From: CAZJYI01 sp964550025
GTDB taxonomy: Bacteria; Verrucomicrobiota; Kiritimatiellia; UBA8416; CAYOBW01
Direction: 5' to 3'
Length of the DNA: 10,898 nucleotides
Assembly: GCA_964550025.1 (NCBI GenBank)
Contig: CAZJYI010000259.1
Span: 1 to 10,898, forward strand
The notes under the pieces are model-generated. The model searched no databases and had not been told where the DNA came from. It saw only the letters and a list, made by a program, of their open reading frames with translations. The position numbers were made by a program, and so were the translations under genes. Below are positions 9,001 through 10,898 of this stretch, piece after piece. Each line of letters opens with the position of its first letter. The stretch's first letter is position 1.

Positions 9001-10764
9001 GGTGTAGGTCTGTGTGCTTGCTTCACTTGAGTGTGGGGCGCTGATGGAATACGATACTTTGTCAAAGAAGTACTCCTTGTACGCGGTCTGGCCGGCGCCG
9101 GCACGAAGCACGCACGTAGTGATGTTGGAAGCCAACACGGAGACGTTGGTGTATCCGTGAAGTAGCATGCCTGACGGGTTTCTGACTTCGTATGTTGCCG
9201 TTGGGCCGGCGGGATTGAAACGAATCGTGAACTCGTGCAGTCCCGAATCGTGGAGTTTGTGAGATCGATCCAGTCTGAACGTTCCATTCTCGATGTACTG
9301 CACAAGCGGACTTGGATCCGATGTTCCCCAACTGGTCGCGCCCATGCCCACAATCCAGTGTCCTGCGTCATCCTCCAACCACCAATGCGACCCGCGCTCA
9401 ATGGTGTCGACATTGTGCATCACAAACGAATACGTGACTTCTCCCAAAGGATGAACGGAAGGCGTCTTCATGAAGATGTCGTGGGCCCAATTGGCCTGGG
9501 AGTCGACCGTCAACTTCAGGGACTGAGTGCCAACAGCGTTCTCGGACTGCACGCTGGCTGTGACGTACTCCGCGCCGCCGACATCGCTTTGAGTCCAAGC
9601 CGGGCTGTTGGAGTAGCTCCCGTCCTCAAACGTATCCACGAGCACCGTCTGGCCGTCCGCGCCAACTGCCTGCACAGTGTAGTGAAGCGTACCATGCTGC
9701 CGATTCCAGTCCGCACCGGCATCCCACACGATATGTTTGCCCGTTCCCGTCGTCACAGGCCCGACATCTCCTGTGAGACTGGTGGCGCTCACGCGCGAAG
9801 CCCCGTTGGAAATCAGGACCGAGACCGTTACGGTTTGACTCGTCGCCGCCGTCACGTCGTACCGGATGTCGACGAGCTTCGTGCCTTGCCGCTGAACGAC
9901 GGATAGGTTGTCGACTGCAAAGGGATGCGGTGCGGTCATCTGATGCAGAGCCGCCACCTCGGCAGCCGACAGCGCGCGGTTGTAGATGCGCACGTCATCG
10001 ATGGAACCAGCAAAGACGCCCTTGTAGCTGTGGTCTGAGTTAAGATTGTTCCCGATCCTCAGGCCTGCGGAACCTGCAATCGGTGATCCAGACCCGGTGG
10101 ACTGCGTCCCCACCGGTTCGCCGTCCACGAACACCCTCAGTGCCTGTCCATCAAAAGTACCACACACGTGATGCCACGTCGAAGTACTGAAAGGTCTCGA
10201 TATGGCACGGTACTCCTCCTGCCCCGTCTCCATCCCGAAGAAAAATCTCTCGATACCATTCGTGGGGTTGGAGAGATAGCCGTAGCTCAGATAGAAGGCG
10301 TCCTGGTATGTACCATCTTCGGCCATCTTCCATACAATCGGGTTTGATCGATATTCACGGTCGCCTCGCGCAGGATAGACCCATGCACAGACGGTGAGCG
10401 CGTTGGTCAATGAGAAGACAGAATTCTCATTTGGTACCCCAATCCAGTCAGTCCCACCGAAGCCATACGCGCGATCCGGGACACCAAACCGATCGGCAGC
10501 CGGTGTGGCATTCGTCACCGAAGGGTCATGCCCATTCCCACTCTCGTCGTTCGCGTTGCCGTTGAAGGGGTAATAGGCGACGAGGCCCGAGTTGATGTCG
10601 CTCGTCTGCGTCTCCTGTCCTGCTGCCTGGGCAGCAACGGCAAGGCAGAGGAACAACGGTGTCAGAAGCGCGGCTCTCAGTCGTCGCGTGATCCCGAGCA
10701 GCACACGGGGCCCGCCTACCGATGTCGCTGTTCCTGTTCCTACCTGATTGAGTTTCTGTTGCAT
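1..10764 (-). CDS. Giant secreted multidomain surface protein (LamG / PD40 / FGE-fold / beta-helix / Kelch / PKD / CRL), C-terminus beyond window
   Basis: A single frame runs from the ATG at 10762-10764 to the window edge without a stop, giving at least 3588 residues. I translated it throughout and each domain continues in the same frame, so it is not a chain of fused or frameshifted ORFs. Domains by residue: signal peptide 1-47; LamG 61-276; Ig-like 277-372; unassigned beta-rich 373-597; PD40 propeller 598-926; LamG 930-1140; FGE fold 1143-1421; LamG 1429-1632; beta-helix 1634-1944; LamG 1945-2147; Kelch 2151-2447; Ig-like 2448-2541; PKD 2542-2625; WRE module 2626-2728; CRL 1-4 2729-3079; WRE module 3080-3185; CRL 5-8 3186-3554; DxDGDG tail 3572-3584. 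No membrane segment is seen after the signal peptide. The likely role is extracellular adhesion or glycan/protein binding, inferred from folds known in PVC-group giant proteins; no enzyme activity is supported. An alternative in-frame ATG lies 11 codons upstream (10795-10797) but lacks a ribosome binding site. Confidence 0.95.
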   Translation of the reverse strand, partial: MQQKLNQVGTGTATSVGGPRVLLGITRRLRAALLTPLFLCLAVAAQAAGQETQTSDINSGLVAYYPFNGNANDESGNGHDPSVTNATPAADRFGVPDRAYGFGGTDWIGVPNENSVFSLTNALTVCAWVYPARGDREYRSNPIVWKMAEDGTYQDAFYLSYGYLSNPTNGIERFFFGMETGQEEYRAISRPFSTSTWHHVCGTFDGQALRVFVDGEPVGTQSTGSGSPIAGSAGLRIGNNLNSDHSYKGVFAGSIDDVRIYNRALSAAEVAALHQMTAPHPFAVDNLSVVQRQGTKLVDIRYDVTAATSQTVTVSVLISNGASRVSATSLTGDVGPVTTGTGKHIVWDAGADWNRQHGTLHYTVQAVGADGQTVLVDTFEDGSYSNSPAWTQSDVGGAEYVTASVQSENAVGTQSLKLTVDSQANWAHDIFMKTPSVHPLGEVTYSFVMHNVDTIERGSHWWLEDDAGHWIVGMGATSWGTSDPSPLVQYIENGTFRLDRSHKLHDSGLHEFTIRFNPAGPTATYEVRNPSGMLLHGYTNVSVLASNITTCVLRAGAGQTAYKEYFFDKVSYSISAPHSSEASTQTYTDTRSASLPAGDQVAYVANDHTNSYVEIIDSDGKRVWQMTEPLVSASSPNWSPDGSRITYACNSTNGDSDVWVLVVNEGTAAPILATDEHEYLPMFSPDGTALLFARHAVGTDINPWIAGSGGEMPRALYSSVTEATSPRGWSPDSQTVVIESEKDRAGGWIDIWRMNRDGTGLTRLTAEGGQSGYATPSRVGDLWVYRHAPNYDRPATIKTMRIDGSAKTNVAVVGTALGHVYFSPDNTHIAFCSDSGGSGINGDLGVVNRHSGSVTWLDNGDCRLGHSGASYPSSPWSFDGSWIVYSAQTGGQWDLFKIRPDGTEKTRMTNTPNRDETHAVFRPDPFGCGLVAYYPFNGNANDESGNGNHAIATNATFGADRCGNAASACYFDGTSSYIDLGNLDQGTNAKTWVVWAKSDVVGTAYPKSSALLGNSPNTGNAGLTLRLHHAQGAHPNPREGRIQVFAGDGTYDAYARNMLDTAWHQYVAVYDGIRLNLFADGREVSQSTDFILASTPLNLEIGRDTYVDSRSWQGSIDEVRIYSRALSADAVASLYDLDAFPGMARIPGGEFVMGDNHSAGHVDELPVHTVQVSTFYMERYEVTKALWEEVYVWATNNSYAFDNAGSAAAADHPIHTISWHDMVKWCNARSEMAGLVPAYYTSSDLGSVYRTGTLVLNNDWVQWRSGGYRLPTEAEWEKAARGGLAEQYYPWPGTGGSHAEHLDGSKANYENSSDPYDNGTTPVGYYDGGQSPAGVDMANGYGLYDMAGNVYEQCWDWYKDNWYSQPGALADDPRGPENSSGHRHALRGGFWLGNAETLRCANRSVWGSDQSPYIGFRTVRGTGTDPRDLGTIAYYPFNGNANDESGNGNHAVLTNATLTADSRGRVDQAYEFDGDNDYIDIGIENLSAARTFSWWAKIDSTGTDDEPMLGVSAGRFATLGLRFSYSQAGGGWHPQMNDDGGGNDVLAHRSVDTMDWHHYTVVIGATGFRWYLDGELVDASSETNTLGSNIFTHYLGRSRYREGVYFDGKIDEYRIHDRPLSDTEVFQLYAAGVATHFVSPAGSSLAPYATWATAATNIQDALDAAGDGHTVVVTNGVYAAGGATVTHGPCRVAVTQAVRVVSVNGADATTIVGAGPMGAGAVRGVYLSDGAELIGFTVTNGNVQTSGDQDLTQKGGGIYGQSTSAMVSNCVIAGCAAWRGGGVFGGTVRDCVVRNNSATYEGAGTCESTVRNSLIVGNSATTYGGGVYGGRAESCTIVDNSAGVNGGGTKQTTVANSIVYHNTAASAANYHEVTLSYSCTTPLPSGNGNIADVPMLDGNYRLSPVSPCVDRGLDQAWMTNATDLAGNRRILRTAVDMGAYEESSLVAYLGFDGDANDKSGYGNDGTAHSSPGYAQGIAGQAIDLNGLNQYVRVGNSDSLNPDYLTLSAWVRLDTLPSSFAAVIQKYNDGSDDDITYQMMFRDTGDGEIRSTVRNAGGTAFGSGFAANVRAGVWTHLCLTYGASSMQTYINGVPSELVAVSGTVKPSAYDVSIGRGKPLAGRWIDGSIDELRVYNSALSSNEVSRLYQDSWTATPMPTARRGGDAVGHDGRIWYVGGKGPGNSYVADVMAYNPASGAWDTSPAPITTPRTGLGMTEVDGVLFTCGGYSQSDPHVTTVEAYDVAGDAWTTETPMLNRCASLPGSVVSHGGKVFVIGGNYYSADRDTAQIFDTVQETWSESSSMGYGARGVAAAAVNGLVYMIGGADMAPGAGPHDVFATVQAYNPAADTWTPKDALPQPRMNAEAVVIDGMIWCVGGQSVPDGPVVREILRYVPAVNRWEDTGIALSDRQARAGMAAVAHGRFIYLLGGTDPDSGEPTDRVDVIDTEGGRRLTDVIVIGGLNVPEGSNATYTCMASYSDGTSRNVSTQATWRLPNGAPAGTVLSNGLLTAGEVVSNTVITVSADYTFGGDTETDSVDVTILDRPTADFTAAPTSGAKPLSVTFADHSTGDIDTWEWDFDDDGRVDAINPSAPIRHVYTNDGFYSVRLVVTGRGGSDTMTRTNYVSVGPGGNRRPVVRVPEDGRQIFISSLGKKAALDASESYDPDGDTIYFSWREAPTNPRRGLVPIGSHALSRLHLFFPTSGRYTFYVRVSDGEFVSADIETITVYVSGVSGRTTVAGTGGQGISDVRVSAYTNDLDAQLGINPVDVDIADSEGNIDLENVRTASPTNGQTYKIRVERPGFLTNYLDRTILPDPGPGTGDEDFSIGRGYTDVILGTVSDRDGGAALSGVTAHLEGHGFQSTFSGVFWFSNVRQGSWSLQLYKEGYQPEVRDINVGTNAPNLDFTLAPAMELGRLTGRVTLAGTGRAVPGATVALGAGRTEYTVATDARGGFAYADLPTGTYLLTVSKDGYETLRFLAVSVRPGETRLDVDLFLETDLTIMGRVVDDRNGRAIHLATAGVPADGGLLLNSDVTDHCGYFVVSGLAAGERTLRVTAPGYVPETRLYSLTGHEDAGAIRLRRSAFWQEPAAPQPGAPIAALAWSNYYANGLGEVVTPDGRPSHGTGLSYIWREFAGNPRHGLLPSGTSDPQPEIAGMDRPGIYMYELQVQSGGTLSPNTAVAGVFVPGIVGNVHASPSDGLEPKEQVAIGLYADYNDALTRRNAVRETLSGGDGSFELSARPGEYWLTADPEPGSGFEPYGPVAQRVNYSSTMQSVDINLWRREYIIEGMVTDEDTGDPLENVRVAVAPGIITESLRTSTGAGGGFRLSGVPGGGQTILLVKDGYASRSVAVQIPPPPGISLDMTMTANPSNLAATVSGMVVAEYLGVAFPVPHAEVILEGGLFRTFTDADGRYQLGDLPPGYHHGVIRCAGYETSYLGESPVFLLTAGDNPLPTKTLVFKGNGPVLRGVVLDENQQPVSGASVSIVAPALPGQPPARSAALASTTITTDAAGVFQLVNVPHGVRVLRVEPSGADAMDKAVEVVGNMELTLSLSIVPRDWVESHFPGGKWPGDAVDSDGDGIDNATEYVMDT
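13..51 (-). other. Calcium-binding-type DxDGDG tail motif (residues 3572-3584)
   Basis: The motif DSDGDGIDNATEY has the D-x-D-G-D-G-x-x-N-x-x-E-Y pattern of thrombospondin-type-3/EF-hand-like loops. It follows DWVESHFPGGKWPGDAV. In PVC secreted proteins this motif usually sits close to the C-terminus and precedes a short final beta domain or sorting signal. The stop codon is therefore probably not far beyond base 1. The coordination set looks intact; the anchor itself is not visible. Confidence 0.7.
103..1209 (-). other. Carboxypeptidase-regulatory-like (CRL) array, modules 5-8 (residues 3186-3554)
   Basis: Four more CRL modules lie at 3186-3281, 3282-3370, 3371-3458 and 3459-3554. Module 7 is the clearest: VSGMVVAEYLG, VPHAEVILEGG, then T3404-D-A-D-G-R-Y with QLGDLPPGYHHG and CAGYET. 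Module 6 has EGMVTDEDTGDPLENVRVAV and LVKDGYAS followed by IPPPPG. Module 8 has RGVVLDENQQPVSGASVSIV, then TDAAGVFQLVNVPHG. Module 5 is diverged. With modules 1-4 this makes a long beta-sandwich stalk that would hold the propeller and LamG part away from the C-terminal anchor. Confidence 0.85.
1210..1527 (-). other. WRE module, copy 2 (residues 3080-3185)
   Basis: The segment carries W3127-R-E-x3-N-P-R-x-G-L-x-P-x-G with exactly the spacing of copy 1. It is followed by GIYMYELQVQSG and VAGVFVPG closing strands. The stretch before the motif (APIAALAWSNYYANGLGEVV) is diverged from copy 1. It interrupts the CRL array after module 4 and restarts it with module 5, so the basic unit may be WRE-plus-CRLs duplicated once. 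Confidence 0.55.
1528..2580 (-). other. Carboxypeptidase-regulatory-like (CRL) array, modules 1-4 (residues 2729-3079)
   Basis: Four prealbumin-like sandwiches lie at residues 2729-2827, 2828-2913, 2914-2996 and 2997-3079. Each follows the family pattern G-x-V-x-D/A...G-A-x-V...T-D-x-x-G-x-F/Y...L-P-x-G-x-Y...K-x-G-Y. The best example is module 3: TGRVTLAGTGRAVPGATVAL, then TDARGGFAYADLPTGTYLL, then SKDGYE. Modules 1 and 4 are more diverged. These domains usually act as rigid spacers in surface proteins. Three of the four are 83-86 residues long. Confidence 0.8.
2581..2889 (-). other. PKD/REJ-like module with WRE motif, copy 1 (residues 2626-2728)
   Basis: The module contains ALDASESYDPDGDTIYFSW, then W2671-R-E-x3-N-P-R-x-G-L-x-P, then FPTSGRYTFYVRVSDG and TVYVSG. 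The DASxSxDPDGD stretch and the closing strands are those of K319L/REJ-like PKD-related sandwiches. The WRE...NPRRGL stretch is not one I can name. The same motif with identical spacing recurs at residues 3127-3142. Both copies are followed directly by a CRL module. Confidence 0.65.
2890..3423 (-). other. Ig-like domain (2448-2541) plus PKD domain (2542-2625)
   Basis: The first part has GGLNVPEGSNATYTC, SDGTSRNVSTQATW and NTVITVSADYTF, matching bacterial Ig-like (BIG2-type) repeats. The second part is a clear PKD domain: ADFTAAPTSGAKPLSVTFAD, then W2572-E-W-D-F-D at 2572-2577, then HVYTNDGFYSVRLVV and YVSVG. PKD and BIG2 modules are spacers or weak protein/glycan binders in extracellular proteins. 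They mark the change from the payload-bearing N-terminal part to the stalk-like C-terminal third. Confidence 0.8.
3424..4314 (-). other. Six-bladed Kelch beta-propeller, residues 2151-2447
   Basis: Six Kelch repeats are visible, each with a double glycine and a following Y/F...W pattern. The cores are IWYVGGKG, LFTCGGYS, VFVIGGNY, VYMIGGAD, IWCVGGQS and IYLLGGTD, with strands such as VMAYNPASGAW, VEAYDVAGDAW, VQAYNPAADTW and ILRYVPAVNRW. The last blade lacks the closing tryptophan (DVIDTEGG), which may be completed by the N-terminal strand. Kelch propellers bind proteins or carry accessory binding roles, as in galactose-oxidase-like proteins. The Tyr-Cys copper site of galactose oxidase was not recognised. 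A run of nine G lies in the first blade. Confidence 0.85.
4278..4286 (-). repeat. Homopolymer G9 tract (C9 on plus strand) inside the coding region
   Basis: Nine consecutive G on the coding strand encode parts of R2160-G2161-G2162-D2163 at the start of the first Kelch blade. Loss of one base would send translation to a stop at 4125, and gain of one to a stop at 4034. Both would remove the Kelch propeller and everything after it. Nothing here shows that slippage happens. The tract is also a classic site for sequencing error, but the assembled length keeps the frame open. Confidence 0.9.
4324..4932 (-). other. LamG-type domain 4, residues 1945-2147
   Basis: The leader is diverged (LVAYLGFDGDANDKSGYGND) but in register with the other three. 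The domain continues with IDLNGLNQYVRVGN, TLSAWVRLD, GVWTHLCLTYG and TYINGVPSE, and closes with IDELRVYNSALSSNEVSRLY. It is complete. Its DNA has drifted away from copies 1-3, so it is either older or under different selection. It joins the Kelch propeller within about three residues. Confidence 0.85.
4933..5865 (-). other. Right-handed parallel beta-helix (POMP-like, choice-of-anchor-Q type), residues 1634-1944
   Basis: The domain opens with APYATWATAATNIQDALDAA and TVVVTNGVY, the usual first coil of this family in PVC bacteria. RVAVTQAVRVVSVNGAD and LIGFTVTNGN coils follow. Next is a ladder of short repeats pairing GGG-[IV]-[YF]-G with N-C-x-[IV]-x-x-N-S-A, for example GGGIYG, GGGVFGG, GGGVYGG, NSLIVGNSA and SCTIVDNSA. 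It ends with DLAGNRRILRTAVDMGAYE, the typical C-terminal cap. Such helices occur in surface adhesins and polysaccharide-active proteins. No pectate-lyase-type catalytic set was recognised, so binding is more likely than cleavage. Confidence 0.85.
5869..6480 (-). other. LamG-type domain 3, residues 1429-1632
   Basis: The domain opens with IAYYPFNGNANDESGNGNHA seven residues after the FGE fold. It continues with YEFDGDNDYIDIG, TFSWWAKID, MDWHHYTVVIG and WYLDGELVD, and closes with KIDEYRIHDRPLSDTEVFQLY. It is a complete LamG module. Its leader DNA shares 38 identical bases with that of LamG 1. It leads directly into the beta-helix. Confidence 0.85.
6425..6462 (-). repeat. 38-base direct repeat, copy in LamG 3 leader
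   Basis: This is the partner of 10535-10572, identical over 38 bases and in the same frame. It lies at the junction between the FGE-fold domain and LamG 3. Confidence 0.95.
6502..7338 (-). other. FGE/SUMF1-fold domain (probably non-catalytic), residues 1143-1421
   Basis: This is the FGE-sulfatase fold, which in real formylglycine-generating enzymes oxidises a sulfatase cysteine. Landmarks: MARIPGGEFVMGDN opening, FYMERYEVTKALWEEV, HTISWHDMVKWCNAR, R1269 LPTEAEWEKAARGG, G1342 LYDMAGNV, the RGGFWL strand at 1387-1392 and IGFRTVRG at the end. Its length of about 280 residues is complete. Compared with human SUMF1, whose catalytic cysteines lie in a GGSYMCHRSYC stretch, this copy reads GGFWLGNAETLRCANRS. 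Neither catalytic cysteine appears to be kept, and C1400 aligns with a later, non-catalytic one. It is therefore more likely a C-type-lectin-like binding module than an enzyme. Confidence 0.9.
7345..7977 (-). other. LamG-type domain 2, residues 930-1140
   Basis: The leader LVAYYPFNGNANDESGNG starts right after the propeller's last blade. The domain then has FDGTSSYIDLGN, TWVVWAKSD, TAWHQYVAVYDG and LFADGREV, and closes with IDEVRIYSRALSADAVASL. All landmark strands of the family are present. Two residues separate it from the FGE-fold domain, so it may pack against it. As in the other LamG modules, the leader DNA is the most conserved part. Confidence 0.85.
7919..7971 (-). repeat. Related leader repeat in LamG 2
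   Basis: These 53 bases match 6416-6468 (LamG 3 leader) at 47 positions by hand alignment, with the last 20 identical. They encode the same YYPFNGNANDESGNG peptide. Most differences are third-position changes, so the peptide is conserved more than the DNA. Confidence 0.9.
7987..8973 (-). other. TolB/PD40-type six-bladed beta-propeller, residues 598-926
   Basis: PD40 motifs recur. W638 begins WSPDGSRITYA; then come FSPDGTALLFAR, WSPDSQTVVIES, a degenerate DLWVYRHAP, FSPDNTHIAFCS and SFDGSWIVYSA with DLFKIRPDGT. Six blades can be counted over about 330 residues. In the family the fold is a protein-interaction platform (TolB, DPP4-type propellers); no peptidase domain follows here. The blade sequences (DVWVLVVN, DIWRMNRDGT, DLFKIRPDGT) are typical of the class. 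It sits between the unassigned region and LamG 2. This part of the gene has the lowest GC by eye. Confidence 0.85.
8974..9648 (-). other. Unassigned beta-rich region, residues 373-597
   Basis: This region of about 225 residues opens with VLVDTFEDGSYSNSPAW. It contains alternating hydrophobic strands such as QSLKLTVDSQ, VTYSFVMHN, HWWLEDDAGHWIVGMG and HEFTIRFN, and closes with KEYFFDKVSYSIS. The 'FEDG ... W' opening and 'FDKVSYSI' close suggest a jelly-roll (carbohydrate-binding-module-like or LamG-like) sandwich, but I cannot name a family. A threonine/serine-rich linker (SSEASTQTYTDTRSAS) leads to the propeller. The DNA here is visibly less GC-rich than the 3' half of the gene. Confidence 0.5.
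9649..9936 (-). other. Ig-like GTKLVDIRYDV / GKHIVWDAGADW domain, residues 277-372
   Basis: This segment contains VQRQGTKLVDIRYDV, a central TVTVSVLISN strand, TSLTGDVGPV and the signature TGKHIVWDAGADWN. It closes with LHYTVQAVGADGQ. I recognise the pattern from secreted Kiritimatiellota, Lentisphaerota and Planctomycetota proteins, where it often sits beside FGE-type domains. It is probably an immunoglobulin-like beta-sandwich acting as a spacer. It follows LamG 1 directly, without a linker. Confidence 0.6.
9937..10584 (-). other. LamG-type (concanavalin A-like) domain 1, residues 61-276
   Basis: The domain opens with the leader LVAYYPFNGNANDESGNG. The core has TVCAWVYP, then STWHHVCGTFDG, VFVDGEPVG and LRIGNN strands. 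It closes with IDDVRIYNRALSAAEVAAL. This order (leader, AW strand, WHH strand, dG-x-v turn, IDDVRIYNRAL close) is that of LamG/laminin-G-like 3 domains, which bind glycans or proteins in many secreted proteins. Its length of about 215 residues is normal for the family. The ligand cannot be told from the sequence. Confidence 0.85.
10535..10572 (-). repeat. 38-base direct repeat, copy in LamG 1 leader
   Basis: These 38 bases are identical to 6425-6462 in the LamG 3 leader. They encode the PFNGNANDESGNG core in the same reading frame. After one mismatch a further seven bases match. The copies lie 4110 bases (1370 codons) apart in direct orientation. Confidence 0.95.
10624..10764 (-). other. Signal peptide (residues 1-47)
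   Basis: The N-terminus has a long n-region of about 30 residues with arginines at 20, 27, 28 and 30. A hydrophobic core follows at about 31-45 (AALLTPLFLCLAVAA). The AQA motif at 45-47 fits signal peptidase I cleavage before A48. The cysteine at 40 is inside the core and not in a lipobox context, so a lipoprotein is unlikely. The mature chain would start AGQETQTSDINSG and enter LamG 1 within about 13 residues. This supports Sec-dependent export. The n-region is longer than usual. Confidence 0.8.
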
Positions 10765-10770
10765 TGCGTG

Positions 10771-10780
10771 CTCCCTCTCT
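10771..10780 (-). promoter_or_regulatory. Ribosome binding site of the giant gene
   Basis: On the coding strand the purine tract AGAGAGGGAG ends six bases before the ATG at 10764. Its GGAG core (10771-10774) is at good Shine-Dalgarno spacing. This decides the start: the other in-frame ATG at 10795-10797 has no comparable purine tract before it. Confidence 0.8.
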
Positions 10781-10840
10781 CTAGCTCGCTGTGACATGAA
10801 GTGGATTGCCGTTCCCGCCGTTGCCCTCATCCGGCCGCTA
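10781..10840 (-). repeat. 5' leader segment resembling a decayed LamG leader repeat
   Basis: In the non-coding leader, 15 bases (10804-10818) are identical to part of the LamG 2 leader inside the gene (7920-7934). Read in the frame of that match, between TAG codons at 10838-10840 and 10781-10783, the leader gives RPDEGNGGNGNPLHVTAS. This resembles the DESGNGNHAVLTNA part of the LamG leaders. The frame differs from that of the main gene. It could be a remnant of an extra LamG copy, or a chance GC-rich match. Confidence 0.3.
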
Positions 10841-10860
10841 GAAATTGCGGCGTCTGTGTG

Positions 10861-10891
10861 GTTATACGGGGCGTGGAAACCGGTCTTACAA
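10861..10891 (-). promoter_or_regulatory. Candidate sigma-70-like promoter
   Basis: On the coding strand a TTGTAA box (10886-10891) is followed after 18 bases by GTATAA (10862-10867), or after 19 bases by TATAAC (10861-10866). Both boxes are imperfect against TTGACA and TATAAT. If used, the leader would be roughly 90 bases. The call rests only on these short matches in the single non-coding stretch and on its position upstream of the start. No operator or riboswitch structure was recognised. Confidence 0.3.
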
Positions 10892-10898
10892 CATTCTT

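Noticed and set aside
6415..10584. LamG leader repeats as CRISPR or mobile-element ends
   Set aside because: The copies are kilobases apart, in frame, and encode a conserved peptide. There is no regular spacer pattern, inverted repeat or transposase.
10795..10797. Upstream in-frame ATG as the start of the giant gene
   Set aside because: It would add MSQRAREREHA before an already long n-region. No purine-rich binding site precedes it, while the ATG at 10764 has GGAG six bases away.

Overview
The window is almost entirely one protein-coding gene on the minus strand. It starts at 10764 and stays open, in a single frame with no stop, to base 1, where the window cuts it off. The visible part is 3588 residues, and the true C-terminus lies outside. 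The only non-coding DNA is the 134 bases upstream of the start codon (10765-10898), which hold a good ribosome binding site and a weak candidate promoter. No RNA gene, transposase, CRISPR array or terminator was seen.

The protein is a giant secreted mosaic. From N- to C-terminus it reads: signal peptide; LamG-type sandwich 1; an Ig-like domain; an unassigned beta-rich region; a six-bladed TolB/PD40 propeller; LamG 2; a formylglycine-generating-enzyme (FGE/SUMF1) fold domain; LamG 3; a right-handed beta-helix of the polymorphic-outer-membrane-protein type; LamG 4; a six-bladed Kelch propeller; an Ig-like domain; a PKD domain; a PKD-like module with an unusual WRE motif; four carboxypeptidase-regulatory-like (CRL) modules; a second WRE module; four more CRL modules; and a calcium-binding-type DxDGDG tail motif at the cut end. 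In the N-terminal two thirds, a LamG module precedes each of four different folds, so the layout is a repeating LamG-plus-payload cassette. The C-terminal third looks like a beta-sandwich stalk. Three of the LamG leaders encode almost the same peptide and are similar in DNA. Two of them share 38 identical bases, which gives an in-frame route for recombination.

The domain vocabulary points to a GC-rich bacterium of the PVC superphylum: Kiritimatiellota, Lentisphaerota or Verrucomicrobiota, less likely Planctomycetota. The clues are the YYPFNGNANDESGNGNHA leader, the GTKLVDIRYDV...GKHIVWDAGADW module, the ATNIQDALDAA beta-helix opening with a VDMGAYE close, and the DSDGDGIDNATEY tail. The phylum is inferred from family knowledge, not from a marker gene. 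The protein is most likely exported and either surface-attached or released. Its sugar- or protein-binding role is inferred from the folds, and no catalytic activity can be supported.
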